Shown here piece after piece: positions 37,019 to 45,522 of a stretch of 56,183 nucleotides of DNA. Every line of letters begins with the position of its first letter. Positions within the stretch are counted from its first letter, which is position 1. The stretch spans positions 1-56,183 of the forward strand of contig NZ_NULG01000093.1 of NCBI RefSeq assembly GCF_002577195.1, given 5' to 3'. The DNA is from Bacillus sp. AFS041924 (GTDB lineage: Bacteria > Bacillota > Bacilli > Bacillales > Bacillaceae_G). Below the pieces are notes generated by a model that did not search any database, was not told the DNA's origin, and saw only the letters and a program-made list of their open reading frames with translations. The position numbers were made by a program, and so were the translations under genes.

Positions 37019-37411
37019 CTACTCAATCACCACAAAAACTTTATCACCATTGGCTGATGTGATATCTACAATCTGTCCTTCTAATTCGTTTTCAATTGCT
37101 TCTATTAGAAGGTCAACGTTAATATCCTTTACATATTTTTCTGCTTCAGGGATTTTTTCAGCAATATTTGTGCCTACTTTTAAAAGTGCTTTTACTAGAT
37201 TAATCGGTACATTCACATTTACATTATCGCCAACTTCCGAGTTCACACGAATCTTTAACATTTTATTTCCATATTGGACTACTTTTTTTCTCGTGACGAT
37301 TTCTGTCTGATCACTAGCTTGTAAAATTGTGATTAATTCACTTGCTTTGTCCTTGTCAATCTTTCCTTCTTCTACTAACGTTAAGATTCTCGAAATTTCA
37401 TCTTTCATCAT
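37019..37411 (-). CDS. SHOCT-like / YvlB-like operon protein
   Basis: A 130-residue protein that begins with a short SHOCT-like helix pair (RILTLVEEGKIDKDKASELI), as in YvlB and LiaX-like envelope-stress proteins. It then has a strand-rich region (MLKIRVNSEVGDNVNVNVPI) and an end domain (NELEGQIVDITSANGDKVFV). Its ATG overlaps the stop of the DUF2089 gene. The SHOCT-like segment usually mediates oligomerisation. Role in envelope homeostasis is an inference. Confidence 0.7.
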   Translation of the reverse strand: MMKDEISRILTLVEEGKIDKDKASELITILQASDQTEIVTRKKVVQYGNKMLKIRVNSEVGDNVNVNVPINLVKALLKVGTNIAEKIPEAEKYVKDINVDLLIEAIENELEGQIVDITSANGDKVFVVIE

Positions 37412-37779
37412 ACTTCCCCCTCTTTTAATAATTGAATGGCTCTTTCAGCAGTAATTTCGCCGTTTTCTAATAATGTTACGATTTTTGCTTTATCAACTTC
37501 GGGTTTCTTTTGAGTAGAATATCCTAATGCAGAGATAATTTCATCTAATTTTCCTCTGACAGTTGGATAGGAGATTCCTAGTTCCTTTTCGACTTCTTTT
37601 ATATTTCCACGGCATTTAAGAAAAATCTCAATAAAATGTAGCTGTTCTTTCTCTAGAGCTGCCAATTTTGAAACTTCAAATTCATTTTCTACTGTTGTCT
37701 GACAATGGTTACAATGTAGCTTAGTAATTTTAAGCGCTTTCCTGCAAACAGGACAATTAGTTAGTAAAGGATACGCCAT
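37408..37779 (-). CDS. DUF2089 zinc-ribbon/HTH regulator
   Basis: A 123-residue DUF2089 protein: an N-terminal zinc ribbon (NCPVCRKALKITKLHCNHC), a helix-turn-helix segment with the family motif GNIKEVEKELGISYPTVRGK, and a C-terminal SHOCT-like helix (LLENGEITAERAIQLL). The HTH motif suggests DNA binding; it is probably the autoregulator of the three-gene operon, whose next gene overlaps its stop codon by four bases. ATG after AGGAGAAC. Confidence 0.88.
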   Translation of the reverse strand: MAYPLLTNCPVCRKALKITKLHCNHCQTTVENEFEVSKLAALEKEQLHFIEIFLKCRGNIKEVEKELGISYPTVRGKLDEIISALGYSTQKKPEVDKAKIVTLLENGEITAERAIQLLKEGEV

Positions 37780-37986
37780 ACTGTTCTCCTTTCTATTATT
37801 TAATCATATCATACACTGAATTATCAAAATATTAAACACTTATTTAATTTTTTTTATATTTTTTTGTATTTTTATTAATTATTTAAATTCTAACTTTAAA
37901 TAATTTAATTATAAATCGAATAAATAAAAAAACAGACACAATAACGAGTCTGTTTTTAGGGTCTAATATTATTTAACTACTTCTAA

Positions 37987-38829
37987 TCATTCATCTTTTA
38001 CCAATACTCTCATTTCGATGATAAATTCTTCATTCTGATCTTGAGAATAATTATTATGTATTAATGATTCATATACATCACTGATAACAGTTATTTGATG
38101 TTTTTCTACATATTTTATTAGTTTTTGAAGGTTTGTAAAATAATCATCTGATGATATGGTATTAAATGTTATGCATAAGTACTTTCCTTCTGGAATTTTT
38201 GCAACCTCGGTATCTGGCAATAATAATGAAGTCTGTTTTTTTGTTAATACGGGTGTAAATAAATATTGATAGGATACTTCATTAACTTTTGCATAAGGCT
38301 TATAAGGGAAAATGGCTCCATATCCATTATTTCTAAACCCTTCTGTTGATGCAGCAAATTTCTTCAATTTACTATATGAAGCATTTAATATATTTTTAGG
38401 GTCAATCCCTTTAGCTTTCGTTTGAATAATCTGCATTTCTTCTTCATACGAAAAAAATACCTCGCCGAATTGTGGATAATCTTTTTGCCTTTGTAATCCT
38501 TTTTTAGCATTTGCGATTATTTTTTCAATTTCCATTAAAGAATCAATTTTTTCTCTAACAATTTTTTCTTGTTCGGTTAAAAATGAGAAAAATTCGTCTC
38601 GCTTAAGCCCCTGTACCTCTTTCATTTCTTCTAATGGGGTGCCAATATATTTTAGAGATTTGATTAAATCGAGGAGATGGATTTGCGAGTCTTTATAATA
38701 TCGATAATTCGTATCAGGGTCGACATAAGCTGGTTTAAATAAGTTGATTCTGTCATAATATCGGAGTGCTTTAATCGAAATATTAACTAATTTTGAGACT
38801 TCTCCTATTGTATATAGTTTTTCCTTCAA
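37987..38829 (-). CDS. MerR-family multidrug sensor (BmrR/BltR-like)
   Basis: A 280-residue transcription activator with a MerR helix-turn-helix (LYTIGEVSKLVNISIKALRY), a coiled-coil dimer helix (about 78-120) and a C-terminal GyrI-like drug-binding domain (about 125-280). It resembles BmrR and BltR, which bind cationic drugs and switch on the adjacent pump. It starts at TTG after GGAG. It lies downstream of an MFS pump, the same order as bmr-bmrR, with a terminator between them. A MerR-type promoter stands before the pump. Confidence 0.92.
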   Translation of the reverse strand: MKEKLYTIGEVSKLVNISIKALRYYDRINLFKPAYVDPDTNYRYYKDSQIHLLDLIKSLKYIGTPLEEMKEVQGLKRDEFFSFLTEQEKIVREKIDSLMEIEKIIANAKKGLQRQKDYPQFGEVFFSYEEEMQIIQTKAKGIDPKNILNASYSKLKKFAASTEGFRNNGYGAIFPYKPYAKVNEVSYQYLFTPVLTKKQTSLLLPDTEVAKIPEGKYLCITFNTISSDDYFTNLQKLIKYVEKHQITVISDVYESLIHNNYSQDQNEEFIIEMRVLVKDE

Positions 38830-38857
38830 CGCGTTTACTCCTTCTTTATTATTTTAA

Positions 38858-38903
38858 TAAAAGAAGCGTATTCTTTATACGTAATGTTAGAATACGCTTT
38901 AAG
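38858..38903 (-). terminator. Terminator between MFS pump and MerR gene
   Basis: Arms AAGCGTATTCT and AGAATACGCTT with a T-rich tail on the minus strand. It separates the pump transcript from the regulator gene, partly or wholly. Confidence 0.75.
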
Positions 38904-38905
38904 AT

Positions 38906-40072
38906 TTATTGGGCTGTTCGATAAACTGGCATTTTCCAAGCAATCGTTAATCCTACACCGCTTGCTAATAAGACTGTTGCAAAATAAAATGGATAGTTTA
39001 AGTCTATATCAAATAAGATTCCACCAATTATAGGTCCTATTACATTACCAATACTAGTAAACATTGAGTTCATTCCGCCGACAAATCCTTGTTCATTACC
39101 TGCAATTTTTGATAAATAAGTTGTTATTGCTGGACGCATTAAATCAAACCCTAAAAATACGGTAATCGTAACAAGTAAAATTGAAAAGTATGAATTCACT
39201 ACAGTCATTAAAAATACTAGTATTGTACAAAGAATTAAACTATATCTAATTAAACGAATTTCTCCCATCCATTTTGTTAGGCGATCAAATAATGCAATTT
39301 GTGCAATCGCACCAATAATGCCTCCACCTGTAATCATGATTGCAATATCTTTTGGTGTAAAGCCAAATTTATGATTAGTAAATAAAGAAAATAATGATTC
39401 AAATGCAGACAATCCAAATTGTGAAATTAATAAAACCATAAACGAAATAAAATACATTGGTGCAAAAATTTGTTTAAAACCTGGTTTTTGTCCTTTTACC
39501 TCACTATTTTCTTGATTGCGTTCTGGTTCAGGAAGTACTGTAATGGATAAGATCCCTGCGAGAACAGCCAATCCTGCTGCAAAGAAAAATGGTATGCGAT
39601 TACCAAACTCAGCTAAAAATCCACCAATGCCAGGACCAACTATAAAGCCTGTTGAAATTGCAGCCGACATATAGCCGAGTGCTTTTGCTCGTGTTTCAAC
39701 CGTTGTAACGTCAGCAATAAATGCAGTTACGGCTGGCATAATAAATGCGGCACTTATGCCACCTAACATACGTGAGATAAAAAGAACCTCAATTGTGTTA
39801 CCAACTCCAAATAAAAACTCTGAAAAACTAAAGGTTAATAGACCGATAATAATCATTCTTTTACGTCCGAACTGATCTACCCAGCGTCCTGCAATCGGTG
39901 AAAATAGTAATTGTGTAATTGCGAATGCGGCTACCATATAACCTACAATTGTACCAGATATATTTAATTCATTCATAATTGAAGGTGTAACTGGAACGAC
40001 TAACCCGATCCCTAAAAAAATAATGAATACGTTCATTAATACTAATGATAACATCATGTTTTGTTTTTTCAT
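38906..40072 (-). CDS. MFS multidrug efflux pump (Bmr/Blt/NorA-like)
   Basis: A 388-residue 12-helix drug:proton antiporter: motif A (GRWVDQFGRKRMIIIG) between helices 2 and 3, and motif C (GFIVGPGIGGFLAEFG) in helix 5. It resembles Bmr, Blt and NorA, which export fluoroquinolones, dyes and cationic drugs. I choose the ATG at 40072, nine bases after AGGAG, over a TTG adjacent to that site. A promoter with a 19-base spacer and a central dyad lies upstream, the target of the MerR regulator at 37987. Confidence 0.93.
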   Translation of the reverse strand: MKKQNMMLSLVLMNVFIIFLGIGLVVPVTPSIMNELNISGTIVGYMVAAFAITQLLFSPIAGRWVDQFGRKRMIIIGLLTFSFSEFLFGVGNTIEVLFISRMLGGISAAFIMPAVTAFIADVTTVETRAKALGYMSAAISTGFIVGPGIGGFLAEFGNRIPFFFAAGLAVLAGILSITVLPEPERNQENSEVKGQKPGFKQIFAPMYFISFMVLLISQFGLSAFESLFSLFTNHKFGFTPKDIAIMITGGGIIGAIAQIALFDRLTKWMGEIRLIRYSLILCTILVFLMTVVNSYFSILLVTITVFLGFDLMRPAITTYLSKIAGNEQGFVGGMNSMFTSIGNVIGPIIGGILFDIDLNYPFYFATVLLASGVGLTIAWKMPVYRTAQ

Positions 40073-40107
40073 TTTGTTCAACTCCTATTAAATACTCTAC
40101 AAAACAT

Positions 40108-40138
40108 AATGTAAAGCCTCCCCTGAAGGGAGAGTCAA
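40108..40138 (-). promoter_or_regulatory. MerR-type promoter of the MFS pump
   Basis: On the minus strand TTGACT (40133-40138) and TACATT (40108-40113) are separated by 19 bases containing the dyad CTCCC-TTCAG-GGGAG. The long spacer and the sequence GACTCTCCC match the bmr operator type, which BmrR twists to activate. Confidence 0.88.
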
Positions 40139-40224
40139 ACAAATTTTATTAGATTAACCTGTATTATTTATGTATCCGATTTCTTTTTAATCTAACTAAG
40201 GCATATATCAATAATCTCATAATA

Positions 40225-40254
40225 TAAAAAAGAGCTTCTTTTTGAGAAGCTCCT
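40225..40254 (-). terminator. Intrinsic terminator of the 98-residue gene
   Basis: Arms GAGCTTCT and AGAAGCTC, followed on the minus strand by TTTTTTAT. Confidence 0.8.
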
Positions 40255-40283
40255 AATTGTAGGTATATATCATGCAACCTTTT

Positions 40284-40580
40284 TTAAGCAGGTCGAACTT
40301 TTAGAAACGAATTGATAATACTCGATGTAACTAAACCGAGTACAAGAGCAAACGTTATATGTTGATAAAGTCCAACATGATTGACCGCTCCCATATGATG
40401 CCATATATCGTTTGGAAGCGATTTCCATATAAACCATATGCCTGTTGTCACTATAAACGTAATCGTCGTAATCGCTTTTCGTTTCCCAAACGATGAAATA
40501 ATAAACATCATTAATGCCAATCCAAGAATTGGCGTACTACCGAAAAACCATTGAAGTATATGAAAATCGATGTTCTCCAT
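40284..40580 (-). CDS. Small membrane protein, three helices
   Basis: A 98-residue hydrophobic protein with three predicted helices (about 15-30, 38-53 and 72-90) and two His-rich connecting residues (DIWHHMGAVNHVGLYQH). The family is unknown. It starts ATG at 40580 after GAGGGATATGG. It lies between the MFS pump and a cupredoxin gene but has its own terminator, so no operon link is shown. Confidence 0.6.
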   Translation of the reverse strand: MENIDFHILQWFFGSTPILGLALMMFIISSFGKRKAITTITFIVTTGIWFIWKSLPNDIWHHMGAVNHVGLYQHITFALVLGLVTSSIINSFLKVRPA

Positions 40581-40686
40581 CCATATCCCTCCTCATACTA
40601 AGTGTATGTAGAGGGTTTGCCAAAAAGAAATGAAAAACTATTCTAAGGAGATGAAATTCATTATTAAGACATGGAATATCCTAAAT

Positions 40687-40716
40687 AAAGCAAAGGCTCA
40701 CTTGGCCTTGCCTATC
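40687..40716 (-). terminator. Intrinsic terminator of the cupredoxin gene
   Basis: An imperfect stem GCAAGGC / GCCTTTGC with a T-rich tail on the minus strand. Confidence 0.5.
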
Positions 40717-41102
40717 TATTTGACAATAACTTTACCTACCATACCTACATTAAAATGGTACTTACATATCAGGTCATATGTATTTGCTTGTTTTGGCTCT
40801 ACAGAAATTGTCGTTTCTTTACCCGGCTGGACTTCAACATCAATATTGAGCATTTTGACAGTAAATGTGTGAGGTTTACTGCCTTTGTTTTTCAATACTA
40901 ATGTTGATTTTGTCCCATTCGGAATAACGATGTTTTTTGGATTAAAGTAATCATCGTTTAACTCAACCACGATTGAAGATTCTCGATCATCTGCTTGTGA
41001 AACTGCAGATTCAGCAAAAACTAAGTTACTACTTGGCGTAGCAATCAATAGGACTACCATTAAAAATAATATTACTCCTGTTAACCAACTTCTTAAAATC
41101 AA
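40716..41102 (-). CDS. Secreted cupredoxin-domain protein
   Basis: A 128-residue exported copper protein. A signal peptide (about 1-29, cleavage near VFAES) is followed by a cupredoxin fold with a complete type 1 copper set: His in KPHTF, Cys and His in LICKYHFNVGM, and the Met of GM. Similar Bacillus proteins resemble single-domain parts of nitrous-oxide reductase or cytochrome oxidase subunit II and may carry electrons or copper outside the membrane. It starts at TTG after GGGGGG. It is a single gene. Confidence 0.88.
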   Translation of the reverse strand: MILRSWLTGVILFLMVVLLIATPSSNLVFAESAVSQADDRESSIVVELNDDYFNPKNIVIPNGTKSTLVLKNKGSKPHTFTVKMLNIDVEVQPGKETTISVEPKQANTYDLICKYHFNVGMVGKVIVK

Positions 41103-41174
41103 ATGTATCCCCCCCCTTTCCTATGCACTATTCTTTTCCAATTTATAAAAAATTATCACTAGATTTATGGATAG

Positions 41175-41210
41175 TAAAAAACTGTCTTCTATATAGAAAA
41201 CAGTTTTCAT
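41175..41210. terminator. Bidirectional terminator at the monooxygenase 3' end
   Basis: Arms AAAACTGT-CTTCTATA and TATAGAA-ACAGTTTT, with A/T tails on both sides. Confidence 0.75.
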
Positions 41211-41219
41211 TTATACAAT

Positions 41220-42269
41220 TTATTGATTTGATTCCCAATTTGAGATCTCTTCTCGAACGATTGGTGCAATTTCTTTACCTAATAGCTCAATTGCTTTCAT
41301 GACATCAACGTGTGGCATCGATCCAACTGGTACATGTAGCATAAACCTTGTTATACCTACGTTTTTTCGAAGGTGAATAATCTTTTGTGCTACAGTTTCA
41401 GAGTCACCCACATAAAGTGCGCCTTCAAAACTTCTTGCTTCATCAAAAGTAGATCGCTCATAAAGTCCCCATCCGCGTTCCTTTCCAAGCTTGTTCATGA
41501 CTTGTTGAGTTGGTAAGAAAAATTTATCTGCCGCAGTTAAGGTATCTTCTGCGATAAATCCGTGTGAATGTGAAGCAATCTTTAGTTTGTTTACATCATG
41601 ACCAGCGTGAGCTGCTGCTTTTTTATAAAGCTCGACAAGAGGAGCGAACTGAATTGGTCGGCCACCTATAATAGCAAGAACAAGTGGAAGTCCTAATAGG
41701 CCCGCACGAACAACTGATTCTCTATTTCCACCGCTTCCAATCCAAATTGGTAATGGATCCTGCACTGGACGTGGATAAACACCTATATTGTTAATCGCTG
41801 GACGATGCTTTCCACTCCAAGTTACGAATTCAGATTTTTGTAAAGTTAATAATAAATCTAGCTTTTCTTCAAAAAGCTCATCATAATCATTCAAATTATA
41901 GCCAAATAAAGGGAAAGATTCGATGAACGAACCTCGACCTGCCATGATTTCCGCTCTTCCATTTGAAATACCATCAAGTGTAGCAAATTCTTGAAATACA
42001 CGTACGGGATCTGCTGAGGAAAGTACAGTTACGGCACTTGTCAGTCGAATTCGCTTAGTTTGTGATGCAGCTGCAGCAAGTACAACAGCAGGAGATGATG
42101 CAGCAAAATCGTTACGATGATGTTCCCCTACTCCAAATACATCTAGTCCTACTTGATCAGCAAGCACAATCTCCTCTACAACTTCACGCAATCGTTTGGC
42201 ATGACTTATTACCTCACCATTTTTTACATCAGGTGTTGTTTCTACAAATGTACTGATTCCTATCTCCAT
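41220..42269 (-). CDS. LLM-class flavin-dependent oxidoreductase
   Basis: A 349-residue bacterial-luciferase-like (LLM) TIM-barrel oxidoreductase using FMNH2 or F420-type flavin: MEIGISTFVETTPDVK at the start, VFGVGEHHRNDF, IRLTSAVTVLSSADPVRVFQ and PLPIWIGSGGNRESVVRAG. The substrate is unknown; relatives attack small aldehydes, sulfonates or xenobiotics. I choose the ATG at 42269, nine bases after GGAGGA. It is divergent from the glutathionyl-hydroquinone-reductase-like gene, suggesting a shared detoxification theme. Confidence 0.9.
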   Translation of the reverse strand: MEIGISTFVETTPDVKNGEVISHAKRLREVVEEIVLADQVGLDVFGVGEHHRNDFAASSPAVVLAAAASQTKRIRLTSAVTVLSSADPVRVFQEFATLDGISNGRAEIMAGRGSFIESFPLFGYNLNDYDELFEEKLDLLLTLQKSEFVTWSGKHRPAINNIGVYPRPVQDPLPIWIGSGGNRESVVRAGLLGLPLVLAIIGGRPIQFAPLVELYKKAAAHAGHDVNKLKIASHSHGFIAEDTLTAADKFFLPTQQVMNKLGKERGWGLYERSTFDEARSFEGALYVGDSETVAQKIIHLRKNVGITRFMLHVPVGSMPHVDVMKAIELLGKEIAPIVREEISNWESNQ

Positions 42270-42503
42270 TAACATAATCCTCCAAATTTTTTAATTAACT
42301 TAAATATACCTCAAATTCGAGATAATTTCTAACAATCAAAACTTCTATTAAACTTATAGGATTGTTCATCATATCAATTGCCATAAAAAAATACATTTTC
42401 TGAATATTTAGAGTATAATAATGTATTAGTATTACTTCTAAGTATTTTACAAAAATAGTGAATCTGAAAAATATTCCAAATTAATAAGAAAGGAAGTTTA
42501 AGT

Positions 42504-43487
42504 ATGAATCGAACTAAACCTACTGAAATAACAGTAGATGGATCTTTCAAACGTCAGGTAAATCGTTTTTCAACGCTATTTGGAAATAAGCCGGAAGAAC
42601 TTCCTGTTGAAGCGGGTCGATATCGACTCATTTGGTCGGCAGCTTGCCCATGGGCACATCGATCAGTAATTGTTCGAAAAGTTTTAGGGTTAGAAAATGC
42701 GATTAGTTTAGGAACTGTAAATCCAATGCGTCCAAAACTAGCTCATGTGGATTGGGAATTTTCATTGGATTCAGGTGGAGTGGATCCAGTATTAGGCATA
42801 CAATTTATGAGTGAAGTGTATAAAAAATCTGATCAAAATTATTCGGGTCGACCGACTGTTCCAGCTATGGTAGATATCAACTCTGGTAAGGTTGTTAATA
42901 ATGATTATTTTAAACTAACAAATTACTTCGAAACAGTTTGGAAACCTTACCATAAGAAAAACGCACCAGATTTATACCCAAGTTCGATTCGTCAAGAAAT
43001 TGATGCACTAAATGAAATCATTTTCAACGATGTAAACAATGGCGTGTACAAATGTGGTTTCGCTCAATCTCAGGAAGCTTATGAAGATGCTTTTGAAATA
43101 TTATTCAATAGATTAGATGAGCTAGAACAGCGATTATCTAATCAACGTTTTTTATTTGGTGATAAAATTACGGATTCAGATGTCAGGCTTTATACAACTC
43201 TTGTAAGATTCGATACTGCCTACTTTACAGCGTTTAATACGAATCGAAACTTAATACGCGAGTTTAAAAATCTATGGGGCTATGTACGAGACTTATATCA
43301 AACACCAGGGTTTGGAGAAACGACTGATTTTGATGCGATTAAAAGACATTATCATCTATCAATTACCATTTCACCAGATAAGGAAGAACCAAAAATTTTA
43401 CCAAAAGGTCCTGAACTTTCGCTCTGGAATACGAAACATAATCGAGAAAATTTAAGTGGGCAAAAAGGAAAGTTTCTCATTCATTAA
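42504..43487 (+). CDS. Glutathionyl-hydroquinone reductase-like protein
   Basis: A 327-residue protein of the ECM4/YqjG class of glutathione transferases, which remove glutathione from glutathionyl-hydroquinones. The catalytic Cys is visible in LIWSAACPWAHRS, and the C-terminal helical domain has DKITDSDVRLYTTLVRFD. Bacilli make bacillithiol rather than glutathione, so the natural thiol may be bacillithiol; this is an inference. ATG after AGGAAG. A GNAT gene follows 23 bases on, probably in the same operon. It is divergent from a flavin monooxygenase. Confidence 0.92.
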   Translation: MNRTKPTEITVDGSFKRQVNRFSTLFGNKPEELPVEAGRYRLIWSAACPWAHRSVIVRKVLGLENAISLGTVNPMRPKLAHVDWEFSLDSGGVDPVLGIQFMSEVYKKSDQNYSGRPTVPAMVDINSGKVVNNDYFKLTNYFETVWKPYHKKNAPDLYPSSIRQEIDALNEIIFNDVNNGVYKCGFAQSQEAYEDAFEILFNRLDELEQRLSNQRFLFGDKITDSDVRLYTTLVRFDTAYFTAFNTNRNLIREFKNLWGYVRDLYQTPGFGETTDFDAIKRHYHLSITISPDKEEPKILPKGPELSLWNTKHNRENLSGQKGKFLIH

Positions 43488-43510
43488 AAGAAAAAGGAGA
43501 TAAAATCGAA

Positions 43511-44032
43511 ATGGTGACATTAGATATTCGAAATGCAGAAATAGAAATGTATTCATCCATACGTGAACAAAGAATAGAAGCTTATAATGAATACGCTAGC
43601 GTACTTCCAGTTAATCACTGGAATGCCTTAAAAAAGTCCATCTCTTCAAATGTAGATGAACAAAAAGGCGTGGAATTGATTGTTGCTACACTTCAAGGCA
43701 AAGTTGTCGGAAGTGTTGCTTTATTCCCAGCAAAAACAAATGCTTATGAAGGTTATGTCGACGAGCTTGACTACCCTGAAATCCGAATGCTTTCTGTTGA
43801 TTCAGCGTATCGCGGTCAAGGTGTTGCATATGCGCTAATTTCAGAATGTATAAATCGTACAAAAGAAAAAGGATTTAAAGCAATTGGATTACATACAGGT
43901 GAATTTATGAAAAATGCCATAAGTTTATATGAACGCTTAGGATTTAAACGCTTGCCGAAATTTGATTTTGAACCAGCAAATGACGGGATTATTGTTAGAG
44001 CTTACCAATTGGATATTAAAGAAATGGAGTAA
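43511..44032 (+). CDS. GNAT-family N-acetyltransferase
   Basis: A 173-residue acetyltransferase that transfers acetyl from acetyl-CoA to an amine. The acetyl-CoA-binding motif is SVDSAYRGQGVAYALI, followed by GFKAIGLHTGE and the end motif LYERLGF. The substrate is unknown. It is 23 bases downstream of the hydroquinone-reductase-like gene, and AAAAGGAGAT lies before it, so the pair is probably cotranscribed. A terminator follows at 44057. Confidence 0.9.
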   Translation: MVTLDIRNAEIEMYSSIREQRIEAYNEYASVLPVNHWNALKKSISSNVDEQKGVELIVATLQGKVVGSVALFPAKTNAYEGYVDELDYPEIRMLSVDSAYRGQGVAYALISECINRTKEKGFKAIGLHTGEFMKNAISLYERLGFKRLPKFDFEPANDGIIVRAYQLDIKEME

Positions 44033-44056
44033 TTTTTACAATTAGTAAAAATCATA

Positions 44057-44102
44057 ATAAAAGGGCTATTCAAAGTTATACCGACTTTAAACAGTCCTTT
44101 TA
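44057..44102 (+). terminator. Intrinsic terminator of the GNAT gene
   Basis: An imperfect stem AAAAGG..TCAAAGT / ACTTT..CCTTTT, followed by a T-rich tail. Confidence 0.6.
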
Positions 44103-44217
44103 ATTTATTTTAATTTTCATTTGCAAAATAAAAATCAAAAGTCTCATAGACTTTTTGTCAGCATATTTATTAGAGAGTTAAGTTTAAAAATTTCCTTATT
44201 AAGAAGGAGTTTATCTA

Positions 44218-44640
44218 ATGACTGGACTCGAAAGAAAAATGGGGATTTACGCGAAAGTTCTTATAATTTTAATAGCAATAATCGTACTTTTTTTAGCTAC
44301 AAATTTATATAAAGTACCAGAAACTCATCAAAATATAAATGGAACTTATCTATGTGGAATGTTACCTTTTGCATCGATTGTATTTGATGAAGAGGACCAT
44401 CATGCCTTTTATTATTATGATGTTAATGCATCTGACAGTGGCACATTTTCACAAGAAACAGACAAAGGAACCTATTCACAAAAATCAGATTCATTGTATA
44501 TCATCAATAGTCAAAAATTTCATAACGTAAAAATTATGTATAATAATAAAAGTCAATCATTTAAAATCAACTTAAATAATGAAACATATACATTTAAACA
44601 ATTTGATTCAAATCCAATTATTATTGAAACTGATGAATAA
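44218..44640 (+). CDS. Membrane-anchored extracytoplasmic protein, unknown
   Basis: A 140-residue protein with one N-terminal anchor (about residues 10-28, YAKVLIILIAIIVLFLAT) and a strand-rich outer domain. The repeating pattern GTYLCGMLPFASIVFDEED and KGTYSQKSDSLYI hints at a lipocalin-like or DUF-type beta barrel. The family is not recognised. ATG after AAGGAG. It is a single gene; the bases after it hold no clear terminator. Confidence 0.6.
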   Translation: MTGLERKMGIYAKVLIILIAIIVLFLATNLYKVPETHQNINGTYLCGMLPFASIVFDEEDHHAFYYYDVNASDSGTFSQETDKGTYSQKSDSLYIINSQKFHNVKIMYNNKSQSFKINLNNETYTFKQFDSNPIIIETDE

Positions 44641-44713
44641 CATTCTATCATTTCTTCTACTTTACAAACTATTGACGTGAACAGAGCAAAGGAGTGAGCT
44701 TTCACTCACTCAC

Positions 44714-45202
44714 TTATTTATGATTAGATTTAGAAGCGAGTCCTCGTCCTATTAAGTTTGCAGAAATAGGCTTTTTACCTAACTCCCTTGCCCAGATTGA
44801 TAATTGTCCGATATGGTGTATTTCATGAGCGATTACATGTCGCATAACTTCTCCCCAGGTATCTGTCTCAATTCTACCATCAGGAAGGGTATCGTAAAAT
44901 AATTTATTGTCCATACGATCTTCCCATTTGTTCACAAAGTTTTCTACTTCTATGTGAAATTTAGCATCTAATTCTCGAACCTTGTCCAAGCTATTGTAAT
45001 GTTCGAAATCCTCCTGAAAATCATCTTTACCTTGCAATACACGAATCCAACTCCACTCTACATCAACAATATGAAAAAGAGTTTTTAAAATACTTTCCAT
45101 TCCACCTGTTCGTTTTCGTAGTAACTCTACTTCGCTTAACTCTTCACACCAACGATACCAATCTTTTCTTACCAACCAGTTATATTTAAAAAATGTCTGC
45201 AA
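44714..45202 (-). CDS. DinB-fold metalloprotein
   Basis: A 162-residue four-helix-bundle protein of the DinB/YfiT superfamily, which includes bacillithiol-dependent transferases. Metal-binding His residues are in the expected places: FHIVDVEW near residue 45 and HVIAHEIHHIGQL near 127. It starts at TTG, nine bases after AAAGGGG. It is one of three DinB-fold genes within 10 kb. Function unknown; a thiol-transferase role is a family inference. Confidence 0.85.
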   Translation of the reverse strand: MQTFFKYNWLVRKDWYRWCEELSEVELLRKRTGGMESILKTLFHIVDVEWSWIRVLQGKDDFQEDFEHYNSLDKVRELDAKFHIEVENFVNKWEDRMDNKLFYDTLPDGRIETDTWGEVMRHVIAHEIHHIGQLSIWARELGKKPISANLIGRGLASKSNHK

Positions 45203-45227
45203 AAAGCATATCCCCTTTATTCCAATT

Positions 45228-45440
45228 TTAAAGTTTGCCAGTTATATAAAAGTAAATAGCGAATATGTAAATAATTATATGTACCCATGCCCATATTTTA
45301 CACAAAAACATTAAACACCCTTCTTCACCACTTAAGAAAATAAGAAATCCAAGTGCTAATATTACTGTGATGATATATAAAGGACTATAAGTTAATTGTG
45401 CTAGTAAATTAGTTAAAGGTTGTTCCATTAAGTCGTTCAT
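45228..45440 (-). CDS. Small two-helix membrane protein
   Basis: A 70-residue hydrophobic protein with helices at about 18-37 and 45-67. It has an odd cytoplasmic or loop segment SGEEGCLMFLCK with two Cys. GGAGGCAGC precedes the ATG. The family is not recognised. It ends 25 bases before the start codon of the DinB gene on the same strand and may be cotranscribed. Confidence 0.6.
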   Translation of the reverse strand: MNDLMEQPLTNLLAQLTYSPLYIITVILALGFLIFLSGEEGCLMFLCKIWAWVHIIIYIFAIYFYITGKL

Positions 45441-45522
45441 GCTGCCTCCAATTAGTTTGACACTTTACTTACAGAATGCATAATCTAGTAACATTTCATT
45501 TATTCTATTATTCTATATAGAA

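Noticed and set aside
40630-40872. 80-codon plus-strand frame opposite the cupredoxin gene
   Set aside because: It is antisense to a clear cupredoxin with signal peptide and copper ligands.
44121-44312. 63-codon frame before the membrane-anchored protein
   Set aside because: It overlaps the start of the better-supported gene at 44218, and has no ribosome site.
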